Shown in pieces: positions 1-8,643 of a DNA stretch of 64,000 nt. Under the pieces are notes generated by a model. It had not been told where the DNA came from. It saw nothing but the letters and a program-made list of their open reading frames with translations, and made no database searches. Each line of letters opens with the position of its first letter. Within the stretch, counting starts at the first letter, position 1. The position numbers and the translations under genes were made by a program. This DNA is from RYN-230 sp963713815. Lineage in GTDB: Bacteria; Actinomycetota; Actinomycetes; Streptosporangiales; Streptosporangiaceae. The stretch lies in assembly GCA_963713815.1 (NCBI GenBank), contig CAVQNH010000002.1, positions 1 to 64,000 of the forward strand. The letters are read 5' to 3'.

Positions 1-776
1 TTGGCCTTGATCTCCTTGATGGACTGGGGCCCGAGGCCGTCGATGGCGAGCAGTTCCTTCTCGGTGCGGGCGGTGAGGCCGCCGACCGTGTGCACGCCCT
101 CGCGCCGCAGGCTGTTGAACGACCGGACCGGCAGGTTCAGCTCCTCGATCGGCAGCTGGGCCTGATCGGCGGGCTGCCCGGCCCCGCCGTTGGCCTCGGC
201 GCCGGTCCCGGCGTCCGCAGCCTGCGCCGGGGATCCCGTGGCCTGGGTTCCCGCGGCCGGGGTGCTCACGACCTGGGTGGCCTCGGCCGGGGTGGCCGCC
301 GTCCCGGCGGACTCAGCCTGCTGGGCCGGGCCTTCCCCGGACAGCTCGGCGGCCAGGTTCGAGGCGAACTTCCCGATGATCCGGCCGCCCACCTCGGCCA
401 TGACGCCGCGGCCGAACTGGGCGGGGCGCCCGGTGACGGTCATGGTGGTGCGGACCAGGACCCGGGTCTGGCCGGCCTCGTCCTGCAGCGAGGAGCGGAT
501 CGTGGCCGAGGCCGTGCCGCTGCCCCGGGTCTCCTTGCCCGACGCCTCGAGCACGACCGTCTTGGTCGCCTCGTCCTTCTCGGTGAAGCGGGCCTTGCCC
601 GCGTAGGTCATCTGCACCGGGCCGACCTTGATCTTGATCTTGCCCGAGATGTTCTCACCGTCGAAGCCGTTGACGGTGGCGCCGGGCATGCACGGCGCCA
701 CCTGCTCGACGTCCAGCAGGGCCTGCCAGGCTTGCTCCGGCGGGACCGGGATGATGAACGAGTGCTCCAGATCCAT
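1..776 (-). CDS. coxG: CoxG-like SRPBCC protein fused to an RNA polymerase alpha-CTD-like domain (3' end outside window)
   Basis: Last gene of the coxSLMG operon, starting 4 bp after coxM; 258 codons are visible and the stop lies beyond the window edge. Residues 1-150 match the CoxG/SRPBCC lipid- or ligand-binding fold (start MDLEHSFIIPVPPEQAW, then CMPGA and GKIKIKVGP), a family linked to membrane attachment or maturation of CO dehydrogenase-type enzymes. Residues 150-205 are an Ala/Pro/Thr/Gly-rich linker. From about residue 208 the protein closely resembles the C-terminal domain of bacterial RNA polymerase alpha: PIEELNLPVRSFNSL, REGVHTVGGL, GLGPQSIKEIK. Equivalents of E. coli R265, N268, G296, S299 and E302 are kept; C269 and K298 are Ser and Gln. 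The first part is a confident family call; the function of the fused domain is unknown. Confidence 0.85.
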   Translation of the reverse strand, partial: MDLEHSFIIPVPPEQAWQALLDVEQVAPCMPGATVNGFDGENISGKIKIKVGPVQMTYAGKARFTEKDEATKTVVLEASGKETRGSGTASATIRSSLQDEAGQTRVLVRTTMTVTGRPAQFGRGVMAEVGGRIIGKFASNLAAELSGEGPAQQAESAGTAATPAEATQVVSTPAAGTQATGSPAQAADAGTGAEANGGAGQPADQAQLPIEELNLPVRSFNSLRREGVHTVGGLTARTEKELLAIDGLGPQSIKEIKA

Positions 777-780
777 GTCG

Positions 781-1638
781 CTAAGCTCCAGCCGCGACCG
801 CCAACGCCCTAGCGGTCAGCACCCGCGCCAGGTGGCGCCGGTAGTCGGGCGCGCCGTGCAAGTCTGCAGGCGGCTGCGTGTCCTCGTCGGCGTGCGCTGC
901 GGCCGCCCGCAGGGCGCTACGGTCGGCCTCGGCCCCGGCGACCGCCTCTTCCGCCGCCCGGGCCCGGACCGGAACAGGGCCCATGTTCGTGAGCCCGATG
1001 CGGGCCTCCGCCACATGCCCATTGGAACGCCGGGCAATAGCGGCTACCCCCACGGTCGCCCACGCCTGGGCCGTCCGGTGGAACTTCTCATAACGATAGC
1101 CCCATGCCGGGCCGAGTTTGGGCACCCGGACCCCGGTCAGCACCTCGCCGGGCGCCAGCGCGGTGGTGAGGTAGTCCACGAAGAAGTCCGTGGCCCCGAT
1201 TTCCCGGTCCCCGCCCGGCCCCCGGGCGATCATCGTCGCGCCCAGCGCCACGGCGACCGCGGGCAGGTCCCCGGCGGGGTCGGCGTGGGCCAGGGAGCCG
1301 CCCAGCGTGCCCCGGTGCCGGACCGCGGGGTCGGCCACCGTGCCGGTCGCCTCGGAGAGCAGCCCGCAGTGCTCGCGGATCAGCGGGTCGCGGACGACCT
1401 CGGCGTGGGTGGTCAGCGCGCCGATCCACAGCGTGTCCCCGTCGTCCCGGACGCCCCGCAGGCCGTCCACGTCGCCGAGATCGACCAGCAGGTCGGGGTA
1501 GGCGAGCCGGAGCCTGAGCAGCGGCAGCAGGCTCTGCCCGCCCGCGATGACCTTGGCGTCCTCGCCGCCGTCGGCCAGTGCCTGGACCGCCTCGTCCAGC
1601 GACGACGGCCGGATGTACTCGAATGCCGCCGGGATCAT
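781..1638 (-). CDS. coxM: Molybdenum hydroxylase FAD-binding subunit (CoxM family)
   Basis: 285-residue medium subunit that carries electrons from the iron-sulfur subunit to FAD in xanthine oxidase/CO dehydrogenase-type complexes. Seen: the FAD-binding stretch AGGQSLLPLLRLRLA near residue 35 and the second flavin motif TVADPAVRHRGTLGGSLAH near residue 105, then the typical CO dehydrogenase flavoprotein C-terminal domain. The start overlaps the end of coxL as ATGA, so the two are translationally coupled. Length is normal and the frame is intact. Substrate cannot be told from this subunit. Confidence 0.93.
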   Translation of the reverse strand: MIPAAFEYIRPSSLDEAVQALADGGEDAKVIAGGQSLLPLLRLRLAYPDLLVDLGDVDGLRGVRDDGDTLWIGALTTHAEVVRDPLIREHCGLLSEATGTVADPAVRHRGTLGGSLAHADPAGDLPAVAVALGATMIARGPGGDREIGATDFFVDYLTTALAPGEVLTGVRVPKLGPAWGYRYEKFHRTAQAWATVGVAAIARRSNGHVAEARIGLTNMGPVPVRARAAEEAVAGAEADRSALRAAAAHADEDTQPPADLHGAPDYRRHLARVLTARALAVAAGA

Positions 1639-4131
1639 TCCGCACCTCCAACTGCGCCAGCGGCATCGCTGCCGTGTGCCTCCGCGGCGTCTTCGCCGCT
1701 CACGTGCCCGACGGCCCCGTGGGCCTCGGTAGCCGAGTCGCCAGTGACCTGGGTACCCGGGCCGGCGTCCTGCGCGGTCTTGAGCGCCCGCCAGACCCGC
1801 TCCGGCGTGCACGGCATCACGATGTCCCGGATGCCGAACGGGCGGAGCGCGTCCAGGATCGAGTTGACCACGGCGGGCGTGGAGGCGATGGTGCCCGCCT
1901 CCCCGACGCCCTTGACGCCGAGCGGGTTCGTCGTGGCCGGCGTCTCGGTCCGGCCGGTGGTGAAGTGCGGCAGGTCCGCCGCGCTCGGCAGCAGGTAATC
2001 CGCCATCGTGGTGGTGGTCAGGTTCCCCTCGTCGTCGTAGATGGCCTCCTCGAACAGCGCCTGGGCGATGCCCTGGGCCAGGCCGCCGTGGACCTGGCCG
2101 TCCACGATGAGCGGGTTGACCACCTTCCCGACGTCGTCCACGGCCACGTAGCTGCGGATCTTCACCTCGCCGGTCTCGGTGTCGATCTCCGTGGCGCACA
2201 GGTGCGTCCCGTGCGGGTAGGAGAAGTTGTCCGGGTCGAAGGTCGAGTCGGAGTCGATGTTGGGCTCGACGCCGTCGGGCAGGTCGTGGGCGGCGAAGGT
2301 GGCCAGCGCGATCTCCTGGATGGTCTTGGCCACGGCGTCATTGCCGCGGACGCTGAACTTGCCCGCCGAGAACTCGATCTCCTCGGGCGGTGCCTCCAGC
2401 ATGGCCGAGGCGATCACCTTGGCCTTGACGATGACCTTCTCGCAGGCCCCGTGGACGGCCACGCCGCCGACGGTCAGCGACCGCGACCCGTAGGTGTCCA
2501 TGCCCTTGGGCGAGACCTGGGTGTCGCCGTGCAGCACCCGGATGTCCTCGAACGGGACACCGAGCTTGTCCGCGACGATCTGGCTCCACGCGGTTTCGTG
2601 GCCCTGCCCGTGCGCGCTGGCCCCGGTGACCACCTCGACCTTGCCGGTCGGCAGCATCCGGATCGAGGCGTGCTCCCAGCCGCCTGCCCCGTAGGCCAGC
2701 GAGCCGAGCACCCGGGACGGGGCCAGCCCGCACATCTCGGTGTACGTGGAGATCCCGATGCCGAGCTGCACCGGGTCATGGCTGTCCCGCCGCTGCTCCT
2801 GCTCGACGCGCAGCTCGTCGTAGCGGAACAGTTCCTTGGCCTTGGCCGTGGCCGCCTCGTAGTTGCCGCTGTCGTAGGTGAGACCGGCGATCGTGGTGTA
2901 CGGGAATTCCTCGTGCTTGATCCAGTTCCGCTCGCGCAGTTCCAGCGGCTCGATGCCCAGCTCGGCGGCCAGGTCGTCCATGATGCGCTCGATGCCGAAG
3001 GTGGCCTCGGGGCGCCCGGCGCCGCGGTAGGCGTCGGTCGGCATCTTGGTCGTGAACACCCCGGTGCAGCGGAACGAGAGCGCGTCCATCTTGTAGATGC
3101 TGTTGAACATGAACGCGCCCAGCAGCGGCACGCCCGGCGTGACCAGCATCAGGTAGGCGCCCATGTCGGCCAGCAGGTCCACGGACAGCCCGCGCAGCCG
3201 GCCGTCCCGCTCCGCGGCGACCTTGATCCGCTGCCACTGGTCCCGGCCGTGGTGCACGGTCATGTTGCCCTCGCTGCGTGACTCGGTCCACTTGACCGGC
3301 CGGCCCAGCCTGCGGGCGATCAGCAGGGCCAGCACCTCTTCGGCGCATCACCTGGAGCTTGGAGCCGAAACCGCCGCCCACGTCGGGCGCGATGACCCGG
3401 ATGTTCTGCTCCGGGATGCCGGTGACCAGGGCCAGCATGACCCGCAGCACGTGCGGGATCTGGGTCGCCGACCACAGCGTGAACTCCCCGCCCACGCAGC
3501 TGCAGACCACCGCGCGCGGTTCCATGGCGCTGGGGATCAGCCGCTGCTGGCGGTAGTTCCGCTCGAGGACCACCGGAGCGCCGGAGAACGCGGCGTCGAT
3601 GTCGCCGTTGCCGAACACCCACTCGAAGCTCTTGTTCCCGGCCTCGTGCACCTTGGGGGAGGACTCGTCGAGTGCGGTCCGGATGTCGAGCACCGGCGGC
3701 AGCGGCTCGTAGTCGACGTCGACCGCCTCGAGCGCGTCCGCGGCCGCGTAGCGGTCCCGGGCCACCACGCAGGCCACCGCCTCGCCGACGTAGCGGACCT
3801 CGTCGGTGGCCATCGGCGGGTGCGCGGGGATGACGATGTCCGGGGTGACCGGCCAGGCGCAGGGCAGGCTGCCCTGCTCGTCGGCGAAGTCGGCGCCGGA
3901 GAAGGCGGCGATGACGCCGGGGGACTGCAGGGCCCGGCTCACGTCCACCCGGGTGATCCGGGCGTGCGCGTACGGGCTCCGCACGTACGCGATGTGCAGC
4001 ATCCCGGGCAGGATGAGGTTGTCGGTCCAGGTGGTCTGCCCGGTGACCAGGCGGGCGTCTTCCTTACGCAGCCGGGCCCGGCCGAGCTCGGGTACCGCCT
4101 GGGTCGGCTGGGCCTGCGTCTCGGCGGTCAT
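1635..4131 (-). CDS. coxL: Molybdenum hydroxylase large subunit, form II CoxL-like; frame broken once
   Basis: Catalytic molybdopterin-cytosine-dinucleotide subunit of about 831 residues once one extra base is discounted. The N-terminal part (from MTAETQAQPTQAV) reads to GGGFGSKLQV near 3350; the rest (EEVLALLIARRLGRPVKW onward) continues in another frame, so one base is in excess at about 3340-3347. The active-site loop reads AYRGAGR, the signature of form II enzymes, not the AYxCSFR loop of true form I CO dehydrogenase. The Mo-site glutamate motif GVGEAGT is present near the C-terminus. Start and stop overlap coxS and coxM as ATGA. The substrate is unknown; activity on CO should not be assumed. 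The break is either an error or a recent inactivation. Confidence 0.88.
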
Positions 4132-4599
4132 GCCGACGTCACCTCCGTCCCGGCCGCGCGGCGTACCGCGCGGACGATGTTCTCGTAGCCGGTGCACCGG
4201 CAGAGGTTGCCCTCCAGGCCCTCGCGGATCTCGTCGTCGCTGGGATCCGGGTTCTCGCGCAGCAGGTCGGCCGCGGCCATGATCATTCCGGGCGTGCAGT
4301 ACCCGCACTGCAGGGCGTGCTCGCTGTGGAAGGCCTGCTGCAGCGGATGCCACTCACCGTTGGCCATGCCCTCGATGGTGGTGACCTCGCTGCCATCGGC
4401 CTGGACCGCCAGGACGGAGCAGCTCTTGACCGAGACCCCATCGAGGTGGACGGTGCATGCGCCGCAGTTAGAGGTGTCGCACCCGATGGGCGTGCCGGTC
4501 TTCCCGACGCGCTCCCGCAGGTAGTGCACTAGCAGCAGGCGAGGTTCGACGTCGTCCTGATAGACTGACGCCATCGACCTCGACGGTAATTCTGGTCAT
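4128..4599 (-). CDS. coxS: Molybdenum hydroxylase [2Fe-2S] subunit (CoxS family); frame broken once
   Basis: First gene of the operon; electron-transfer subunit with two [2Fe-2S] clusters. Plant-type ferredoxin motif GCDTSNCGAC and C-terminal motif CGYCTPGM...CRCTGY are both complete. The expected start is ATG at 4599, behind a strong GGAGGAG site, giving MTRITVEVDGVS; the frame then shifts by one extra base at about 4560 before YQDDVEPRLLL. An internal ATG at 4574 (MASVYQDD) would avoid the break but lose the first beta strand of the ferredoxin fold. The two single-base excesses in coxS and coxL are similar in kind. Confidence 0.88.
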
Positions 4600-4740
4600 C
4601 CGAGCTCCTCCTGTGGAGACGGCTGTGGCTCCTGGTGCCCAACCTAGGCTGGCCGGCCCCTGGCGCACCAGTACCCGCCCCGGCTCATCCTGATACAGCG
4701 CGGCGACGCGGAAGAAACGTTTAGTAGCGCCCGGTCACGG

Positions 4741-5460
4741 TCACCCGGTGTCGAGGACCTGGAACATCTCGGCCAGGCGGCCCTCGGGCAGCCCGCCCCG
4801 CTCGGCCGTGCGGGCCAGCCAGCCACGGAGGAAGTCCTCCAGGCCATCCACGTGCCCGGTCTGGCTCTCGTGGGCCCGCAGCGCGGCGATCTTCCGGGGG
4901 AACGCGTCCGTGATGTCCACGTAGTGGTCGGCGCCGGGGGCGGCGACGATCCACACCTCGCGGACCGTCCAGGGCTCCAGCCCTTCGTCGGCGAGCAGTT
5001 CCCGCCAGGCGAAGGGGTTGCGGGCGTCCGGGTAGACCGCGTCCAGGGCCGCGGCGCCCACGGCCCGGTGATCGGGATGGCTGCCCGCGACCCGCTGGTA
5101 GTTGCGTTCCGGGGTCGGGCAGACCAGCCGGTCGGGGCGGACCTGCCTGATCACCCGGGCCAGGTCCTTGCGCAGCGCCATGGTCGGCTCGACCCTCCCG
5201 TCCGGGTAGCCGAGGAACCTGAGGTCGTGGACGCCCAGGACCTCGGCCGCGGCGGTCTGTTCCTTGCGGCGCATCGGGGCTATCTCCGCGCGCGGGACGG
5301 ACTCGTCGAAGCCGCCCGCGTCGCCGTCGGTGACCAGGCAGTAGCTGACCTCGATCCCGGCGTCGGTCCAGAGCGCGATGGTGCCCGCGGCGCTGAAGTC
5401 GATGTCGTCCGGGTGGGCGGCGACCACCAGGACACGCTGGATCTCGGAGTCATTGAGCAT
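4741..5460 (-). CDS. PIG-L/LmbE family deacetylase
   Basis: 239-residue zinc-dependent N-acetylglucosaminyl deacetylase-type protein, the family of MshB and Mca (mycothiol synthesis and mycothiol conjugate hydrolysis). Metal-binding motifs AHPDDIDF near residue 15 and SHPDHRAV near residue 130 are intact. The chosen ATG at 5460 gives MLNDSEIQRVLVVAAHPDD; a longer frame to 5565 adds a low-complexity tail without family resemblance. Which substrate it acts on cannot be decided here; no other mycothiol gene is adjacent. It lies between the dehydrogenase and cox operons on the same strand, with gaps of 140-160 bp on both sides. Confidence 0.88.
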   Translation of the reverse strand: MLNDSEIQRVLVVAAHPDDIDFSAAGTIALWTDAGIEVSYCLVTDGDAGGFDESVPRAEIAPMRRKEQTAAAEVLGVHDLRFLGYPDGRVEPTMALRKDLARVIRQVRPDRLVCPTPERNYQRVAGSHPDHRAVGAAALDAVYPDARNPFAWRELLADEGLEPWTVREVWIVAAPGADHYVDITDAFPRKIAALRAHESQTGHVDGLEDFLRGWLARTAERGGLPEGRLAEMFQVLDTG

Positions 5461-5569
5461 GATCCCGATCCTACGGACGCCCGTACCCCGGCTGGCGCGC
5501 GGAGGCGGCCCCGGGAACAGACCGTTAGATGCCTTCCGGGGCCTTCGGGACACGGGGCGGCTCACGGGC

Positions 5570-5613
5570 GGCAGGAGGCGGCCCCCGGGAGCGGGTCCGG
5601 GGGCCGCCTGCCT
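5570..5613 (-). terminator. Strong GC hairpin downstream of the aldehyde dehydrogenase gene
   Basis: Arms at 5576-5586 and 5599-5609 are perfect 11-bp complements (aggcggccccc / gggggccgcct) and extend outwards with a 3-nt bulge. It sits right after the stop at 5624, so it is a plausible terminator. There is no T-tract, as is common in actinobacteria. Confidence 0.65.
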
Positions 5614-5623
5614 CAGACCCCGG

Positions 5624-7051
5624 TCAGTCCAGGGACGACATGACGTGCTTGATCCGGGTGTAGTCCTCGAATCCGTACATGGACAGGTCCTTGCCGTAGC
5701 CCGAGTGCTTGAAGCCGCCGTGCGGCATCTCGGCGACCAGCGGGATGTGGGTGTTGATCCACACGCAGCCGAAGTCCAGCCCGCGGGCCATCCGCATGGC
5801 CCGGCCGTGGTCGGTCGTCCACACCGACGACGCCAGGCCGTACTCGGTCCCGTTCGCCCAGGCCAGCGCCTCGTCCTCGGCGCTGAACTCCTGGACCGTG
5901 ATGACCGGGCCGAACACCTCCTGCTGGATGATCTCGTCGTCCTGGCGCAGCCCGGTGACCACGCTGGGCTCGAAGAAGTAGCCCCGGCTGCCGATCCGGT
6001 TGCCCCCGGTCCGCACCTCCGCGTGGGTGGGCAGCCGGTCGATGAACCCGCTGACCCGGGCCAGCTGGTTCTCGTTGTTCAGCGGGCCGAAGTCGGCGTC
6101 GGGCACGTCGGGGCCGGCCACGGTCTGCTGCCGGGCCTGATCGACCAGGGCGTCGGCCAGGTCGGCGGCGATCCGCGGGCCGGCCAGCACCCGGGTCGCG
6201 GCGGTGCAGTCCTGGCCCGCGTTGAAGTACCCGGCGATCGCGATGGCCTCGGCGGTCTTGGCCGGGTCGGCGTCGTCGAAGACGATCACCGGCGCCTTGC
6301 CGCCCAGCTCGAGGTGGACCTTCTTGAGGTCGGCCGCGGCGGCGATGGCCACCTCCCGGCCGGCCCGGACGCTCCCGGTGATCGACACCATCTGCGGCAC
6401 CGGGTTGGTGACCAGGGCCCGGCCGGTGTCCCGGTCCCCGCAGACCACGTTGAACACGCCCGGCGGGAGGACGTCGCCCATCAGCTCGGCCAGCAGCAGG
6501 GTGGAGTAGGGCGTGGTGTCGGACGGCTTGAGCACCATGGTGTTGCCCGCCGCCAGGGCCGGGCCGAACTTCCACACCGCCATCATCATCGGGTAGTTCC
6601 ACGGCGTCACCGCGGCACACACCCCGATCGGCTCGCGCCGGATGAACGAGGTGAACCCGGACATGTACTCGCCCGCCGAGCGGCCCTCCAGCATCCGCGC
6701 CGCGCCCGCGAAGAACCGGATCTGGTCCACCATCGGCGGGATCTCTTCGGACAGGGTCAGCGCGATCGGCTTCCCGGTGTTCTGCGACTCGGCCTTCACC
6801 AGCTCGTCGGCGCGGGACTCGATAGCGTCCGCGATCCGGAGCAGGGCCAGGCTCCGCTCGGCCGGCGTGGAGTCACGCCAGCCCGGGAACGCCTCGGCCG
6901 CGGAGGCGAAGGCCGCATCCACCTCGGTCTCGCTGGATACCGGGGCGGTGGCGAACACGTCGCCGGTGCTCGGGTCGATCAGCTCGGACCGCCGGTCGAA
7001 CGCGGTATCGGTCCACTGACCGCCGATGAAGTTGCGCAATTCTTCCACCAC
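5624..7051 (-). CDS. Aldehyde dehydrogenase, gamma-aminobutyraldehyde dehydrogenase type
   Basis: 475-residue NAD(P)-dependent aldehyde dehydrogenase. Seen: TPWNYPMMMAVWK (residues 149-161), catalytic Glu248 in LELGGKAP and catalytic Cys282 in GQDCTAATR. The C-terminal stretch HGGFKHSGYGKDLSMYGFED is typical of the aminobutyraldehyde (PatD/Prr) branch, which makes GABA during putrescine breakdown. The amino acid permease and saccharopine-type dehydrogenase nearby fit amine or amino acid catabolism. Full length, intact. Exact aldehyde is inferred, not proven. Confidence 0.88.
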   Translation of the reverse strand: MVEELRNFIGGQWTDTAFDRRSELIDPSTGDVFATAPVSSETEVDAAFASAAEAFPGWRDSTPAERSLALLRIADAIESRADELVKAESQNTGKPIALTLSEEIPPMVDQIRFFAGAARMLEGRSAGEYMSGFTSFIRREPIGVCAAVTPWNYPMMMAVWKFGPALAAGNTMVLKPSDTTPYSTLLLAELMGDVLPPGVFNVVCGDRDTGRALVTNPVPQMVSITGSVRAGREVAIAAAADLKKVHLELGGKAPVIVFDDADPAKTAEAIAIAGYFNAGQDCTAATRVLAGPRIAADLADALVDQARQQTVAGPDVPDADFGPLNNENQLARVSGFIDRLPTHAEVRTGGNRIGSRGYFFEPSVVTGLRQDDEIIQQEVFGPVITVQEFSAEDEALAWANGTEYGLASSVWTTDHGRAMRMARGLDFGCVWINTHIPLVAEMPHGGFKHSGYGKDLSMYGFEDYTRIKHVMSSLD

Positions 7052-7065
7052 GGGCCTCCGTTCGG

Positions 7066-7199
7066 TGTTTCAGGGATGTGGGCTGTGGTGTTCAGGCTGT
7101 GCTGTTCGGGGCTGTGCTGGTCAGGGTCGGGGTGTTCGGGGCTGTGGCTGGTCAGGGTCGGGATGCTCGGGACTGGGCTGTTCAGGACTGGGTTGTTCA
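7066..7199 (-). repeat. Degenerate 15-bp tandem repeat starting at a stop codon
   Basis: Read on the minus strand, the stop codon of the upstream gene (7199-7197) begins the unit tgaacaacccagtcc. It is followed by tgaacagcccagtcc (7184-7170) and then increasingly diverged copies of about 15 bp down to the dehydrogenase ribosome site. It fills nearly the whole gap between the two genes. See the finding on stop-anchored repeats. Confidence 0.85.
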
Positions 7200-8429
7200 C
7201 GGTTGGGGCGCCGGGGTCCGCTCCTCGCAGGCCCAGGGCGAACCATAGTCGGCCAGCAGGTCCAGGAAAGGCTGGGGCGGCAGGGCCTCGGGGCCGAGCA
7301 CTCCCGCGCCGGACCAGGCCCCCGAGTCCATCAGCTCCAGGGCCACGACCGGGTTGACGGCGGTCTGCCAGACCACCGCCTGGGAGCCGTATTCCGCCAT
7401 GGACCAGGCGTTGTCCACCACGTGGTGCAGGTAAACCTCGCGCGGCGATCCGTCCTGGCCGGTCCCGGTGACCCAGGTGCCCGCGCAGGTCACGCCGGTC
7501 ATCTTGTCGCCCAGCGTGGCCGGGTCGGGCAGGCACGCAGCCACCACGTCACGGGGCGAGACGCTGGCCGCGCCCACCGCGACCGGGTCGGTGCGGTCCA
7601 GGCCCAGCTTGTGCAGGGTCCGCAGGACGCCGATGAACTCCTCGCCGAGCCCGTACTTGAACGTCACCCGGCGGGCCTGGAGCCAGCGCGGCATCAGGAG
7701 CACTTCCTCATGCTCCACGTTGACGCACTCGACCGGGCCGATGCCGGCCGGGAAGGTGAACACCTCCGGCTCGCTGAACGGCGGGGTGGTGAACCAGCCC
7801 CGGTCCTTTTCCCAGATGACCGGGGGGTTGAGGCACTCCTCGATCGTGGTCCAGATGGAGAAGGTGGGGGCGAAGTCGTAGCCGGCCACCTCCAGGTTGG
7901 CGCCGTCCCGGACGCCCAGCTGGTCGATCTCGCTGAACAGCTGGTCGGCCGCGTACCGGGCGAACACGTCGGACAGGCCGGGCTCCACGCCCATCCCGCC
8001 CAGGGCCAGCTTGCCGGCCTGCCGCCACTGATCGTCCAGGGCGAACTGGTCGTCGCCCAGCTTGACCCCGGTCTGGCGGTACGGCGCGTCCGGGTTCGGG
8101 TGGGACAGTGACATCGCCATGTCCAGGTAGTGCGTGCCGGCTCGCAGCGCGGCATTGAACAGCGGCATCACGAACCGCGGATCGGTGGCGTTCATCAGCA
8201 CGTCGCAGGAGTACCCGGTGAGCAGGGCCGCGGTGGCGGCCTCATCCCGGGCGTCCAGCTGGACCGCGCGGTAGCCGTCCTTGGCCGTGGCCGCGTGCTG
8301 GGCCCGGGCCAGGTCGTAGTCGGCGATGACCAGGTCGGCGAACGGGCGGCGGGCGGCGATCCGGGCGAAGGCCGTACCAACCCCGCCAGCTCCGACGAGA
8401 AGGATGCGCATACCTGCGATCTTAGCCAT
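7197..8429 (-). CDS. Saccharopine dehydrogenase-like oxidoreductase
   Basis: About 410 residues with an N-terminal Rossmann motif (MRILLVGAGGVGTAFARIA) and the saccharopine dehydrogenase core (VLMNATDPRFVMPLFNAAL, GVEPGLSDVFARYAA). Such proteins in actinobacteria often lie beside aldehyde dehydrogenases and permeases, suggesting amino acid or polyamine metabolism; carboxynorspermidine-type activity is an alternative. Two starts are possible: 8429 (MAKIAG) or 8411 (MRILLV); neither has a clear ribosome site, and the shorter fits the family better. The 3' end runs into a tandem repeat. Confidence 0.8.
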   Translation of the reverse strand: MAKIAGMRILLVGAGGVGTAFARIAARRPFADLVIADYDLARAQHAATAKDGYRAVQLDARDEAATAALLTGYSCDVLMNATDPRFVMPLFNAALRAGTHYLDMAMSLSHPNPDAPYRQTGVKLGDDQFALDDQWRQAGKLALGGMGVEPGLSDVFARYAADQLFSEIDQLGVRDGANLEVAGYDFAPTFSIWTTIEECLNPPVIWEKDRGWFTTPPFSEPEVFTFPAGIGPVECVNVEHEEVLLMPRWLQARRVTFKYGLGEEFIGVLRTLHKLGLDRTDPVAVGAASVSPRDVVAACLPDPATLGDKMTGVTCAGTWVTGTGQDGSPREVYLHHVVDNAWSMAEYGSQAVVWQTAVNPVVALELMDSGAWSGAGVLGPEALPPQPFLDLLADYGSPWACEERTPAPQP

Positions 8430-8643
8430 CTACACGCTGGGATAACACGGGACCAGTCGTGATACGTACCTGTTACGACGGAAATCGTTGCCGAGGCAGG
8501 CTATACGTGCTAGAACCGTGGCAGTTGGGTATGGCTCTAAGCTGCGGCCCGACGAAACCCAACGATCGCTGGATCGCCGTCGGCGAGGCCATCTCTGAGC
8601 GCCTTCCCGACCGGCTGGGGGATTGCCAGGAGGGGTATAAGGC

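Noticed and set aside
4128..4574. coxS starting at ATG 4574 as an intact gene
   Set aside because: It would lose the first strand of the ferredoxin fold, while the upstream ATG 4599 has a strong ribosome site and the exact family start in the neighbouring frame.
1635..4599. Genuine aerobic CO dehydrogenase
   Set aside because: The active-site loop is AYRGAGR (form II), lacking the Cys of the AYxCSFR loop.
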